Shown: positions 35,710 to 45,590, counted from the stretch's first letter. The stretch: DNA of 64,000 bases from Spirochaetota bacterium (GCA_035477215.1 DATIKU010000032.1:1-64000), one strand, 5' to 3'. Notes: a model not told the origin generated them from the letters alone. Numbers and translations are program-made.

Positions 35710-38597
35710 CGCTCCACCTCCCCGACCTTTCGAAGATATTCCTGTATGGGCATCCGGTCGAATTCCACCTTCTCGTCCTTCACCCCGAAGAGATATCCGA
35801 TCGCCCTGCGGGAGAACGTCACCGTGGCGTATACCAGCCCCCTGTCGAGGTTGAAATTGAAGCCCTTCACGTTCATCGAGTTGTCCACCGCGAACTGAGC
35901 GACACCCCCGAGCTTTGAAGTGCCCTTTTCCGTCGACAGCCCCTTGAGCAGGCCCCTGGCGAACTTCTCGCCGATCTTGTGAATGTTGACGTAGCCCTGC
36001 GCCGAAAGTTCCCGCTCTATATCGACGCCCCTGCCGACGAAATTCGCGTTAAGCGATAGCTCGGCGTCGCGCCTTTTTTCCCGCGAATCGGGATCGTCGA
36101 GCCTGCCGATGTCCACGTTGGTGACGTCGAGGGCCACGCGGAACTCCATGTTCCGCGGTTTCATATCGGCGAGGTTGAACAGGATGTCACGCCCGTACAG
36201 CGAACCGTCCAGCACGTATGCGCGCATCGCCGGTATCTCGAAGGTGTTTTCCCGGAAGGCCATTGTGGCGGAAAAATCCTTCAGATACTCGAATGAAACG
36301 TCCCTGGCCGGATGTTTTGCGCGTATCGATTTTATCGTGAAGTTCGCCTTCTCCCTGAAATATTCGTTGGAGATGAGAAGGCTTTTGTCGGTCGCTATGC
36401 GCGATTCGCCACGGTAGCGCGGCGTAAAATAATAGTCGAAGGGGAAGTCCATGTTCAGGTCGTCGACAGCGATGCGCTCCTCGTCGTTTTGCACAAAAAA
36501 CCGGCCAATCTTAATCGACCCGAAGGCCCTGCCGTTCTTTAAATCGCCTCTGACGGCGGCGCCGATATCAACCAGCCCTTTGATCTTCCATGGGCCATAC
36601 ACCGCCGCGAGTTCCGGTGCTTTCAGTTTTATGCCCAGCCTCAGGTCGGAATCCGAGAACGGCGGCGTCTCGATATCGACGGTTCCGCGCGCATCGATGT
36701 CGAGACCCTTCGCCTCGCTTCCGAGATGAAACCTGGAGAGCGTCAGGCGCTTTCGCGTGCCGTCCTGCGCGAGGTCCACATCGAGCCGCAGGTCGGTAAG
36801 ATCAAAATCGGGCGCGATGAGCTTCATAACGGCAGCCGCGTTCGTCTTCTCCCCCTTTATGCCGAACGACGCGTCAAGCGAGAGGTCGAGCGGTTTTGTA
36901 AGCGGAAGCCCGTCGAGCGATTTCCTGAGAGAGGCCGGAAGCATAGCCATAAGCGGCGCCTTCCGGAATCGGAACCTGTCGACATTGAGCTTCCCGGCCG
37001 GTGCGGCGCCCAGCGAGGCCTCGGCCGTCGCGCCGACTTCCAGGGCGTTCTGCCCGTCGGCCGGATTGAAAAACCTGAAAGAGAATGACTGGAGTTTCAC
37101 CCGGCCGAAGTTACCCGGCGCTGACGCGTCCATTGCCATCTCAACGCCGTTGTCGCCCGATTTGCTCCTCTCGAGCGCGTAGGAAAAGCGCGGGACGGCG
37201 AGCCTGGCAAGCAGCTTTATATCGTCGGCGCGCCGCAGGGCCGTAAAACCCAGCCGCGCGTGGGGCAGCGCGGCCTCGATCCCCGGCATTTTATACGTAA
37301 TTTCCCGCAGAGCGAGTTCGCCGTTTACGTCCATGGACGAGGGATTCCCTTTTATCGTCAGCGGATAGAGCGAAATGACACCGCCGAAGCGCGTCAGCCG
37401 GTCGCCGGTTATCGCCGCATAGTACGGATACAGCTCGTCGAGAGCGATCGCGCTGTGCGTCATCCTGATGTCGATCTCCTGCCGGGTGGTGACGTTGCGC
37501 ACAGTCCCCGCAAGATTCAGCCAGGTACTGCCTGCAAAGCGGACGCTGAAGTGGTCGAGCCTGAGATTGTCGACCGCCGGATCGTATACCATGTCATAAC
37601 CGATCATCAGGGAGAGCGGCGCGAGCCGGGAGCGCTTGAAGCGCACGGGGGTCCTGTTGGTGCCGAACCGGAATGCACTCGCGAACGAATTATTGCCTGC
37701 CTTCCCCTTGTTAAAGTCGAACTTCCAAGACAACACCAGCGGCGGATTCACCTCGACGTCGGGCGTATACACGGAAACATCGAGCTCGCCTTTCGGATTG
37801 AGCGCAATCGACATCCGCTCCAGGAGCGCGACCGCCTCAGGGGATTTCGGCACCTTTCTGAACGGCGGCACAAGGATATCGGCGGTAAAGCCGAGCCCCT
37901 CGACCGAGGCGTTCAGTCCGGTGCCGCGGGCATAGAGCCGAAAATCCTCGATCACGAATTTAAAGAGAAAGTCGAGGGAAATCGGAAGGCCGATCTCCTT
38001 CGAGGGGCCGACCCCTTCCTCTTTCTTCTCCTCTTTTTGTTCTTTCCCCGGTTTTTCGGCCGAAGCCTTCATCAGGCGTTCGGCGTTCCAGACGCCGTTT
38101 TTCTCGATAAGGTGAATGCGGGGGCGGTAGATGCCGATCTCGTTGAAGCGCACCCTGCCGACAAGCATGCCGAAAAATCCGTAATCGAACACAAGGCGTT
38201 CGATCTCCACGAACTTCGACCGGCCGAATTCCTCTCCGTTGTAGATGACGAGGTTCTCGATTTCAAAACCACGGTAAGGGTTAAACCGTTTAACCTTCAT
38301 GGATAGCTCGCCGTACGAGGCCAAGCGGAACGCCTCGGCGGCGATGGTTTCGACGCGCTTCGGCGAGAGGACCAGCGGAAGGGCCGCCATGATCACGACC
38401 ACCAGCCCCGCGACCGCCAGGGGAACCCAGATTACAATTATTTTCGCCGCCGTCTTTACCGCGCCGGTCCCGCCGGCAGGCGCGCGGGGAGGACTCTCGT
38501 TATTCGCTGTCCCGCCCGCCATCGGATTTAGTCCGTCGTCAGCGGGCCGCTTCGCGTTTATTTTCTTTTTTATCATGCCGATCACAGCCGATGCCAC
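35706..38597 (-). CDS. AsmA-like/DUF748 envelope protein, putative lipid-transport bridge
   Basis: 963 residues. A 50-residue basic, disordered cytoplasmic tail is followed by one TM helix (about 52-75, IIVIWVPLAVAGLVVVIMAALPLVL). A very long beta-rich periplasmic region then carries the AsmA-like pattern: GELSMKVKRFNPYRGFEIENLVIYNG near the start, LDIDARGTVDIETPPFSDSDL in the middle, and at the end DIERELSAQGYVNIHKIGEKFA and the amphipathic NVKGFNFNLDRGL. AsmA/TamB/YdbH proteins form grooved beta sheets that carry phospholipids between membranes. The long frame starts with GTG at 38597; an ATG at 38576 is an alternative. It is the first gene of the five-gene coupled operon. Confidence 0.8.
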   Translation of the reverse strand: MASAVIGMIKKKINAKRPADDGLNPMAGGTANNESPPRAPAGGTGAVKTAAKIIVIWVPLAVAGLVVVIMAALPLVLSPKRVETIAAEAFRLASYGELSMKVKRFNPYRGFEIENLVIYNGEEFGRSKFVEIERLVFDYGFFGMLVGRVRFNEIGIYRPRIHLIEKNGVWNAERLMKASAEKPGKEQKEEKKEEGVGPSKEIGLPISLDFLFKFVIEDFRLYARGTGLNASVEGLGFTADILVPPFRKVPKSPEAVALLERMSIALNPKGELDVSVYTPDVEVNPPLVLSWKFDFNKGKAGNNSFASAFRFGTNRTPVRFKRSRLAPLSLMIGYDMVYDPAVDNLRLDHFSVRFAGSTWLNLAGTVRNVTTRQEIDIRMTHSAIALDELYPYYAAITGDRLTRFGGVISLYPLTIKGNPSSMDVNGELALREITYKMPGIEAALPHARLGFTALRRADDIKLLARLAVPRFSYALERSKSGDNGVEMAMDASAPGNFGRVKLQSFSFRFFNPADGQNALEVGATAEASLGAAPAGKLNVDRFRFRKAPLMAMLPASLRKSLDGLPLTKPLDLSLDASFGIKGEKTNAAAVMKLIAPDFDLTDLRLDVDLAQDGTRKRLTLSRFHLGSEAKGLDIDARGTVDIETPPFSDSDLRLGIKLKAPELAAVYGPWKIKGLVDIGAAVRGDLKNGRAFGSIKIGRFFVQNDEERIAVDDLNMDFPFDYYFTPRYRGESRIATDKSLLISNEYFREKANFTIKSIRAKHPARDVSFEYLKDFSATMAFRENTFEIPAMRAYVLDGSLYGRDILFNLADMKPRNMEFRVALDVTNVDIGRLDDPDSREKRRDAELSLNANFVGRGVDIERELSAQGYVNIHKIGEKFARGLLKGLSTEKGTSKLGGVAQFAVDNSMNVKGFNFNLDRGLVYATVTFSRRAIGYLFGVKDEKVEFDRMPIQEYLRKVGEVER

Positions 38598-38703
38598 GCC
38601 ATGGAGGCCCCTCGGAAAAACGGTTACTTTAAGGCCTGGAAGGGTGAAAGCGTAAAGGGGAAAAGCCTCAATGGCAAGTAAAAATTGGCGGTGCGGTGTC
38701 GCC

Positions 38704-41700
38704 TCAGCTCCCGTTTTCCATCCTGCTCAGAAGCGAGCGCCTCCCGGATTCGGGCTCCACGAGCGACGACACCGCCGGGTCTTCCCTGAGGCGAAGGACG
38801 TTCAGCATGAAGATGTCGAGCTTGTTGACGATGGAAGGCGGCAACAGGTTTCCGTCGATCTCGACCGACATCATGGGATAGTGCCGCTCCCGGGCCCACG
38901 GGGTGAGTATCCCCTCGATCACGCGCCCGATCAGGCAGGCGAAGGGCGCTATGTTCACGACCCCCGAGTACCCGTCCATCATTGCCGTCGCCGCCACGCC
39001 GCTCGAGACGCTTATCTCGGAATGGAGCTCGTCGCTGACGAAGTATTTTTCGGCGTTTTCCATTATTCGATCCATGTCGTGCGGCGTCTCGGGCACAAGG
39101 CCCGTTTTTTTGAGCACGGACCCCACCTTGTGCTCCACGCGGTGCTTGTACATCTCCTCGAGCTTCCAGGCGACGAGCTCGCGCAGTTCCTTCGAGAACG
39201 GCCGCCGGTACCACGGCAGGAGCCCGTATCGCTTCCTGATCTCGTGGCGGCGCGTGTAGTCGCAATAATAGACCCACTCCGTAATCCCGGAAACCTTGCC
39301 GATGATTCCGCGCGAGCTGAAATGCTGGATGAGCTCGTCCACCGCGAAGTCGTCGCGCCGAACAAATATCTCGCCCACGATCAACACCCGCGGGCACTCG
39401 TCGATCGTGCGTTTGAGCGGGATGCGCGCGATCTCCGCGGCGATCGCGTCAAGTGCGGGAAGCACCCGGGCAACGTCATTCTCGGCGACCGAGATGAGCC
39501 GGTGCCACAGCTCGTCGTATTTCCGCATCGCCTCCACGGGATCCTCCGCGCAGGCCCGTAGAGAGGTCTCCACGTCCTTCATGTAGTCGCTGATGACAAG
39601 CCCCCACCACGCGTGCTTCGAGAAGTCCGGACCCAGATCGTTGTACGAGTTGTCGGAATCGAGCGTGATGACCACCACGTTGTCCAGACGAAGGTCCTTG
39701 AAGAGGTTCTCGTAGAAGACGAAATACTGCCCGGTACGGCAGGGGCCCGTGGTCGTCGGGACGAAAAGCAGGTAGATCTCGTCCTTGCGGTAGCTTTCCG
39801 AGCCGAAAAAGCGCAGCGCCTCGCCGAGCACCAGGTGGGAGGGCAGACACTCCTTGCCCGAGGCGTGATTGCGCGCCAGCTGCAGCGTCGGCGTGTCGGC
39901 GAGCGGCATGGCCTCGGCGCTTATTCCCGTCGAGCGGAGCGACGCGGCCAGGAGCTCCGTGGAGAGACGGCCCATGTTGGCCAGGAGAAGTCTTATGCGC
40001 GGGTTGCCCCTCAGCGGCATCCTCTCACCGGTCGAAAGACGCTTCACGTAGAGGCCGTCCCTCTCCACGATGAAGCGCAGTCCGTTGTCGAAGCGCTCGG
40101 AGGCTATCTCAGTAAACTTGCTGCGATAGCCCTCGATGATATCGAGGAAAGCCTCGACGCGCGTATCGACGCCCGCATCGGCCGTGTGCGAATCGAGCTC
40201 GAGCACCAGGAAGGGCTTGGTGCCCATGTTCCACCTGAGGTAATGCAGCATGAACGAATCGGGCGCGCACGAAAAGTTCGTGATATACGTGACGAAGATG
40301 TTGTCCTCGTTTTTAACGAGCTTGCTCGCCTTCATATTCTGCTGGCCGTAATACCAGTACATGTTCGCGAAGATGTCCTCGCTCTCGAAGGGCAGGATGT
40401 CGAAGGGGATGATGGTACAGCCGCGCGAGGTGAACTTGCGCGGGATCCCCATGTTCGCGTCGGGGGTGAACGCGTTGTAAGGCCTGCCGAGAAGCGCGAT
40501 GACCGGCCGCTTCGAGCGTCGCGCCTCGTCAAGCGCCTCGCGTCCGAGGGATGCCGCCTTCTCCGCGTATTCACGCTGTTTCCCCAGCGCCGCTGCGAAC
40601 GCCGCGCGCACCTCTTTTTCATCGAAACCGAGCGCTTCTCCAAGCGGGATGAACGGCTCGATCGCCTTCTCCTCTCCGTATTTGAAACTCACCACCGGGG
40701 AGAGGACGCGCGCGTCGGAAATCTCCGGAAAGGCCTGGCGGATATAATACGGCAGTCCCTGCGTGATGGGGCAGAAGTTGGCGTGGACGTCGCTTTCGTA
40801 GCTCTCCATGTCCCGGAAGTGCGGCAGGAACAGGAAGTCGGGCCGCGCGTCGAACGCGGCCTGCACGGCGCCGTGGGCGATTTCGGCCGGGTAGCAGTAT
40901 CCGCTCTCAACCCTCGCCACTCCGCACGCTGAGATCTCGCTCGAGAGCACCGAGCGCGCGCCGAGTTCGTGGAAGAAGTGCGAGTAGAACGGCCACAGGG
41001 TATAGACAGAGAGGCAGCGCGGGATGCCAACGGTGTACTCGCTGCGCTTTCGAAGCGTTGCCGGATCGGGCGCGCATTCCACGAACATGAGGTCGTTTCG
41101 GCGCTCGATGTAGTCGGTCACCGCGGATTCGTCGAAGGTCTTCTTCTTTCGGATGTTTGCGTACTTGTTGCACCGCCCGCCGAACATGTGTCGATGGCCG
41201 TTGACGACGAGCACCCTGATGGGACAGTAATTGTCGCACGCCTTGCACTGGAATTCCCGCTCGTTCACGATCTCGGTGGCGAGGATCGCGTCCAGATCGT
41301 AGCTCCCCTTTTCGAGGAAGCCATCTGAAAGCTTCTGCGCCGCGAGCAGTCCCACGCCGAAGCACCCCATGAGCTCGGGGTCCGGCGGCACGAGGATGTT
41401 TTTACCCAGGAGCATCGCGAAGGCCAGCGGCACAGCCTCGTTCTTGGCCACACCGCCCTGCAGCACGATGCTGTTTCCGATGGTGCGGTTGCCCACCACC
41501 CGGTTGAGATAATTCGATACGATCGAGGTCACGAGCCCGGCCGTTATGTCCTCGCGCGAGGCCCCCTGCTGTATCGCCTTTCGGATATCCGAGTTGATGA
41601 AGGCCGAGCAGTGCTCGCCGAACTTGAGGGGCCGCTCGGCCGTCAGCGCGACCGGCGCGATCTCGTGCGCGTGCTCGATATTCAGGTCCCCCCTGCACGA

Positions 41701-43014
41701 TTCCTCGAGGAACGAGCCGGTGCCCGCCGAGCAGGCCTCGTTCATGGCATAGTCGATGGGCACCCTGTTTTTCAGCAGTACGTATTTGGCGTCCTGGCCG
41801 CCGATCTCGAAGATGGTGTCGATGTCCGGCTGGTAGTAGGTGGTCCCCACTGCGTGGGCGATGATCTCGTTGTACACCGCCGGCGTCTCCAGAAACACGC
41901 CCAGTATCTCGCGCGAGGAGCCGGTGGTCGCCGCGAGGCTTATCCGGACCGGCGCTTCTCCGATGTCCTCGCGGATCTGTTTCTTGATCTCCTCGATACA
42001 CTGTTTGAGCGCCTTGACGGGATCTCCGTGAGTGCGACCGTAATACGATGCCGTTATTTCATCGGTCTCGATGTCGATGAGGCAGGCCTTCGTCGTCGTC
42101 GAGCCGCCGTCGACGCCGAGTATGTATTCGCGCCCGGCGCGCACCTTCGTCTTGCGCGACGGAATGAGGGTCACCCTCCCCTCGGCGGATTTGAGGCTCG
42201 TAAAACGGGCGAACTGCACGCTGTGCTCGCGGATGAGCCCGTCGGACGGTGGAAGGAGGCTGCCGGTCTCGCGCGCCAGGAGCGCCGCGCCGTACGCCTC
42301 GAAGAAGGGCGCCGTTCCGGGGACGACGAATTCCACGTCGGGAAGCTTTTCGGACAGGAAGGCCAGTATGTAGGGATTTCGCGTTACGCCGCCGGTGAGC
42401 ATCACCCGGCCTCGCTCCATGCGGGCCCTTTTAAGGAAATCGGCCACCTTGATCGCCATGACGTTGCTGAGGGAGAGGATGATGTCACCCTTGGTGGCCT
42501 CGCCCTTGTTGAGGCGATGGGTGCAGTCGCTCTTCATGAATACCGAACAGCGCGCAGAAAGCTTGTAAACCTTACAGTCGGGCCCGACGCGGTCGACCGC
42601 GTCGAGCCCCAGGTCCATGCGCCCCAGCTGCTGCTTGAAGAACTCACCCGTGCCGGATGCGCACTTGTTTCCGGAAAAGCTCGTGATGATCCGCTTCTCG
42701 TCGTTGATGGTGTAGACGACCAGGTCCTCCCCGCCGAGGGAGACGACCGCGTCGACGTTTTCGTCGATGTCGCGAAGCGCCGCCTCCACGCAGAGCGGCT
42801 CGATGACGGTGGCGACGTTCAGTAGATAGCGTCCCTCGGTCCCGGTCGCGAGTGCGCGCACGCCCTCCGGTATCGTTCTGGAAGCGATAATCTTCCTCAA
42901 TGTTTCAACAAAATTTCCCTCGTGCGGCACGACGTCGCTCCACAGGAGCGTGTCGCCGTCAAACATGACCGCCTTGACGTTCGACGAGCCTATATTAATG
43001 CCCAGGGTGCGCAT
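38704..43014 (-). CDS. acyl-CoA dehydratase activase (BcrAD/BadFG-type, DUF2229 fusion)
   Basis: 1436 residues. Two ASKHA ATPase domains lie in tandem (about 1-270, GINIGSSNVKAV; about 298-565, GVDGGSTTTKAC). Each carries the two Cys for a bridging [4Fe-4S] cluster: NKCASGTGEF and ARCSVFMKSD in the first, EACSAGTGSFLE and EHCSAFINSD in the second. A Cys-rich link (CKACDNYCPI...GRCNKY, about 595-625), a DUF2229 region and an HgdB-like C-terminal part follow. Such proteins use ATP to drive low-potential electrons onto 2-hydroxyacyl-CoA dehydratases or related CoA-ester reductases. No separate dehydratase is encoded nearby. The Shine-Dalgarno GGAGGA precedes the ATG. It suggests an anaerobic or facultative lifestyle. 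Confidence 0.92.
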   Translation of the reverse strand: MRTLGINIGSSNVKAVMFDGDTLLWSDVVPHEGNFVETLRKIIASRTIPEGVRALATGTEGRYLLNVATVIEPLCVEAALRDIDENVDAVVSLGGEDLVVYTINDEKRIITSFSGNKCASGTGEFFKQQLGRMDLGLDAVDRVGPDCKVYKLSARCSVFMKSDCTHRLNKGEATKGDIILSLSNVMAIKVADFLKRARMERGRVMLTGGVTRNPYILAFLSEKLPDVEFVVPGTAPFFEAYGAALLARETGSLLPPSDGLIREHSVQFARFTSLKSAEGRVTLIPSRKTKVRAGREYILGVDGGSTTTKACLIDIETDEITASYYGRTHGDPVKALKQCIEEIKKQIREDIGEAPVRISLAATTGSSREILGVFLETPAVYNEIIAHAVGTTYYQPDIDTIFEIGGQDAKYVLLKNRVPIDYAMNEACSAGTGSFLEESCRGDLNIEHAHEIAPVALTAERPLKFGEHCSAFINSDIRKAIQQGASREDITAGLVTSIVSNYLNRVVGNRTIGNSIVLQGGVAKNEAVPLAFAMLLGKNILVPPDPELMGCFGVGLLAAQKLSDGFLEKGSYDLDAILATEIVNEREFQCKACDNYCPIRVLVVNGHRHMFGGRCNKYANIRKKKTFDESAVTDYIERRNDLMFVECAPDPATLRKRSEYTVGIPRCLSVYTLWPFYSHFFHELGARSVLSSEISACGVARVESGYCYPAEIAHGAVQAAFDARPDFLFLPHFRDMESYESDVHANFCPITQGLPYYIRQAFPEISDARVLSPVVSFKYGEEKAIEPFIPLGEALGFDEKEVRAAFAAALGKQREYAEKAASLGREALDEARRSKRPVIALLGRPYNAFTPDANMGIPRKFTSRGCTIIPFDILPFESEDIFANMYWYYGQQNMKASKLVKNEDNIFVTYITNFSCAPDSFMLHYLRWNMGTKPFLVLELDSHTADAGVDTRVEAFLDIIEGYRSKFTEIASERFDNGLRFIVERDGLYVKRLSTGERMPLRGNPRIRLLLANMGRLSTELLAASLRSTGISAEAMPLADTPTLQLARNHASGKECLPSHLVLGEALRFFGSESYRKDEIYLLFVPTTTGPCRTGQYFVFYENLFKDLRLDNVVVITLDSDNSYNDLGPDFSKHAWWGLVISDYMKDVETSLRACAEDPVEAMRKYDELWHRLISVAENDVARVLPALDAIAAEIARIPLKRTIDECPRVLIVGEIFVRRDDFAVDELIQHFSSRGIIGKVSGITEWVYYCDYTRRHEIRKRYGLLPWYRRPFSKELRELVAWKLEEMYKHRVEHKVGSVLKKTGLVPETPHDMDRIMENAEKYFVSDELHSEISVSSGVAATAMMDGYSGVVNIAPFACLIGRVIEGILTPWARERHYPMMSVEIDGNLLPPSIVNKLDIFMLNVLRLREDPAVSSLVEPESGRRSLLSRMENGS

Positions 43015-43075
43015 GACAATTCCTCCACCGATACTGCAATGGGTGTACGCAAATAACCGTAAAAATGTCTATTAT

Positions 43076-43867
43076 TTATTCGTCTTCGGCGCTGATAAAG
43101 TTGCCCCGGACCGACCGAACCTTTGTGAGCGCGTCCTCGCCGGCCACGATCTCGCCGGAGAGGGAGAGCAAAATATCTGCGATCCGCTTCTGTTCCGGAA
43201 GGGGCGGAAGCTTTATGATGAGGCGCCGCAGCATGTCGAGGTCGATCGCCATCTCGCCGCTTCCCGCGTTGAGCGTGTAGAGGACACCCGACTGGAAGTA
43301 GGAGTGCAGCACGGTATTCAGAAAGAACGGTTCGCACTGCGCCGGGTCCGCTGAAAGCCGAACGCATCCGGGCCCCAGTATGCCGCCCGGAAAGAAAACA
43401 GGCATGATGGCGCACGCCCCCGCGTATTCGCCCTTCACCGCCATGACGATTTCGGACCCGGCGACGGCATACCCGCCAAGCTTTTTTGCCCTGTCCTTCG
43501 CGACCGCGCCGCAGCGCTTCTCATGCAGGCGAAGCGACCCGATGCTCTCGGGGATGATGACCGGAACCGTCGCCGCCCCCTCAACCGGTTCCGGAAGGGA
43601 GGCCGGTCCTTCCACGATCTTCCGCCCGGCAAGCACTTCCTGAAGCGGCACCACCCGCCACGATTCGGGAATGCGGCCCGCCGGGCCCTCCTTGAACCGC
43701 GAGTGCCCTATGCCGTCCGCAAGCAGCCGCTCCATCAGGCGGTGTTTGTACTCGAATATCCTGCCGATCAGCTCCTCGATCGAGCGCACCGCCGCGTCGG
43801 CGGCCTCGATCACCTCCCCAGCGTCAAGGGCCGGCTCGTCCCCGATGTCCATCAATTCATCGTCCAT
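43076..43867 (-). CDS. half-size type I restriction specificity subunit (HsdS-like), orphan
   Basis: About 263 residues. A central-conserved-type helix (EYKHRLMERLLADG) leads into GRIPESWRVVPLQEVL, the usual opening of an HsdS target-recognition domain. One TRD of about 150 residues is followed by the second conserved segment LPPLPEQKRIADILLSL and a short helix. Normal HsdS has two TRDs, so this is a single half, starting at its middle helix. No hsdM or hsdR is in the window. The ATG at 43867 has GGAGGG 7 bases upstream; a TTG lies one codon earlier. Half subunits can work as dimers, or this could be a detached fragment or an inhibitor-like remnant. Confidence 0.8.
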   Translation of the reverse strand: MDDELMDIGDEPALDAGEVIEAADAAVRSIEELIGRIFEYKHRLMERLLADGIGHSRFKEGPAGRIPESWRVVPLQEVLAGRKIVEGPASLPEPVEGAATVPVIIPESIGSLRLHEKRCGAVAKDRAKKLGGYAVAGSEIVMAVKGEYAGACAIMPVFFPGGILGPGCVRLSADPAQCEPFFLNTVLHSYFQSGVLYTLNAGSGEMAIDLDMLRRLIIKLPPLPEQKRIADILLSLSGEIVAGEDALTKVRSVRGNFISAEDE

Positions 43868-44019
43868 CAACCGACCCTCCCGTATAACTACCGCGAACGC
43901 ACACCTTGCATGATAGCAGTGTGCGCGTATGCGTCAAGAGATTTCCAACAGCGTTTTTCTGCTTGATTCCCCCCTTCCCCGGGTCAACACTGCGTGGAAA
44001 TTCATACTGGAGACTGAGA

Positions 44020-44841
44020 ATGAAGCTATTCGTCGTTGATGACGTCCGATGCACGCGCTGCGGGGCCTGCGTCGAGGAATGCCCCGCCCGCATCATAACG
44101 CTCGCCGACCGGCGCTCGCTTCCCGAAACAGTCCCCGGCGGCGAGGAGCGCTGCATCACCTGCGGACACTGCGTCGCCGTATGCCCGCACGGGGCGCTTT
44201 CGCTGGCCGCCATGCCCGTGGAAAACTGCCCGGTAATAACAGCCGACCCCTTCAACCCGGATCAGGCCGAACTGTTCCTCCGCGCGCGACGCTCCATCCG
44301 CGCGTATAAAAAGCAGCCGGTAGACCGCGCGACGATCGGGCGGCTCGTCGACATGGCCCGCCACGCACCCTCGGGCCATAACTCGCAGCCGCTCGAGTGG
44401 CTGGTGGTGCATACCGGGGGCGAAACGCACCGGATTGTCGGACTCGTCATCGAGTGGATGCGGATCATCCTGCGCGATTTCCCCGAGCAGGCCCGTGCCG
44501 TCCACATGGACCTTATCATCGCCGGCTGGGAGATGGGCGTGGACGCGGTGCTCCGAGGAGCGCCCCACCTCGTCGTATGCCACGCGCCGAAGGACAATAT
44601 GATGGCGCGCTCCGCCGGCGCGATCGCGCTCGCCTACCTTGAGCTCGCCGCGCCGACGATGGGACTGGGCACCTGCTGGGCGGGATTCTTCGACGCGGCG
44701 CTCGGCTTTTACCCGCCGCTCGCGGAGGCGATCGGTCTTCCCGGAGGCCACGCCGGCTTCGGCGCCGTAATGCTGGGGCACCCGCGCCATCGCTACCACC
44801 GTCTGCCGCTGCGCAATCCTGCGACGATCACATGGAGGTAA
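44020..44841 (+). CDS. ferredoxin-nitroreductase fusion protein
   Basis: 273 residues from the ATG at 44020, preceded by TGGAG; the frame is open further upstream but that part is not protein-like. Two [4Fe-4S] motifs of the 2x4Fe-4S ferredoxin type are at the N-terminus: CTRCGACVEECPA (about 10-22) and CITCGHCVAVCPH. A nitroreductase-family FMN domain (about 85-270) follows, with RRSIRAYKKQPV, RHAPSGHNSQPLEW and GAVMLGHPRHRYHRLP. This architecture is common in anaerobes, where the ferredoxin module feeds electrons to the FMN site. The substrate is unknown. The HAD phosphatase gene follows immediately. Confidence 0.9.
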   Translation: MKLFVVDDVRCTRCGACVEECPARIITLADRRSLPETVPGGEERCITCGHCVAVCPHGALSLAAMPVENCPVITADPFNPDQAELFLRARRSIRAYKKQPVDRATIGRLVDMARHAPSGHNSQPLEWLVVHTGGETHRIVGLVIEWMRIILRDFPEQARAVHMDLIIAGWEMGVDAVLRGAPHLVVCHAPKDNMMARSAGAIALAYLELAAPTMGLGTCWAGFFDAALGFYPPLAEAIGLPGGHAGFGAVMLGHPRHRYHRLPLRNPATITWR

Positions 44842-44843
44842 CG

Positions 44844-45497
44844 ATGCCGCCGCACGAAGTGCCCCTTTTTAGCCGCGCCGTCTTCTGCGATTTCGACGGG
44901 ACCGTAACCTCCGAGGAAAGCTTTCTCGGCATGTTCCGGCGCTTCGCTCCGGAGGTGTACCGCGAAGTGGGGCCGGAGATGCATGCCTTGCGTTTGACCA
45001 TCCGCGAGGGCGTACGACGCATTGTCGATTCGATCCCCTCCGCGCTCTATGCGGAAATACTCGAGTACGTCCGCACCATCCCCATCCGTCCCGGCTTTAC
45101 GGAACTGCTCGACTACCTCGACAAAGTGCGCGTGCCCTTCGTCATCATCTCAGGCGGACTGCGCGGCATGGTCGAGTCGCGCCTTGGTGAACTCTCCGCT
45201 CGTGTCCACGCCGTCCACGCCCCCGACGTGGATATATCCGGCGAGCGGCTACGCGTTTTTTCAGATTTCGAGCGGGGCGGCGAGCTCATGGCCAAGGCCG
45301 ACGTCATCGCGCGCTACGCCCCGGTGGAATCCGTCTGCATCGGCGACGGTCCCACGGACCTTACCATGGCGCAGGCCGCGGACCTCGTCTTCGCTCGCGA
45401 CGGCCTTGCGCGCTTTCTCGACCACATCAATAAGCCCTACTTCGTCTGGAGCGATTTCCACGACGTGCGCGCGGCGCTCGAGGAACGCTGGGAATAA
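44844..45497 (+). CDS. HAD-superfamily phosphatase, MtnX/SerB-like
   Basis: 217 residues from the ATG at 44844, which has GGAGG five bases before it; an ATG at 44832 overlapping the upstream gene is less likely. HAD motif I FCDFDGTVT, motif II VIISGGLRG, and motif IV GDGPTDLTMA are all intact. The size and the C1 cap resemble the MtnX (methionine salvage) and phosphoserine-phosphatase-like group. No other mtn gene is nearby, so the substrate remains open. It follows the nitroreductase gene by 2 bases. Confidence 0.8.
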   Translation: MPPHEVPLFSRAVFCDFDGTVTSEESFLGMFRRFAPEVYREVGPEMHALRLTIREGVRRIVDSIPSALYAEILEYVRTIPIRPGFTELLDYLDKVRVPFVIISGGLRGMVESRLGELSARVHAVHAPDVDISGERLRVFSDFERGGELMAKADVIARYAPVESVCIGDGPTDLTMAQAADLVFARDGLARFLDHINKPYFVWSDFHDVRAALEERWE

Positions 45498-45590
45498 GGC
45501 GCGCATGTCGTGGTGAAAAATCCTTGCCATAACGCCCGGCCGTGGTAGCATTGCTCGGCGCCATCACCCCCGCCCCCCGGAGACACCGGC

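Noticed and set aside
35337-43000. Long open frames on the plus strand opposite the AsmA and activase genes (up to about 440 codons)
   Set aside because: They are antisense shadows caused by the GC-rich codon pattern of the real genes; no family motifs or ribosome sites.
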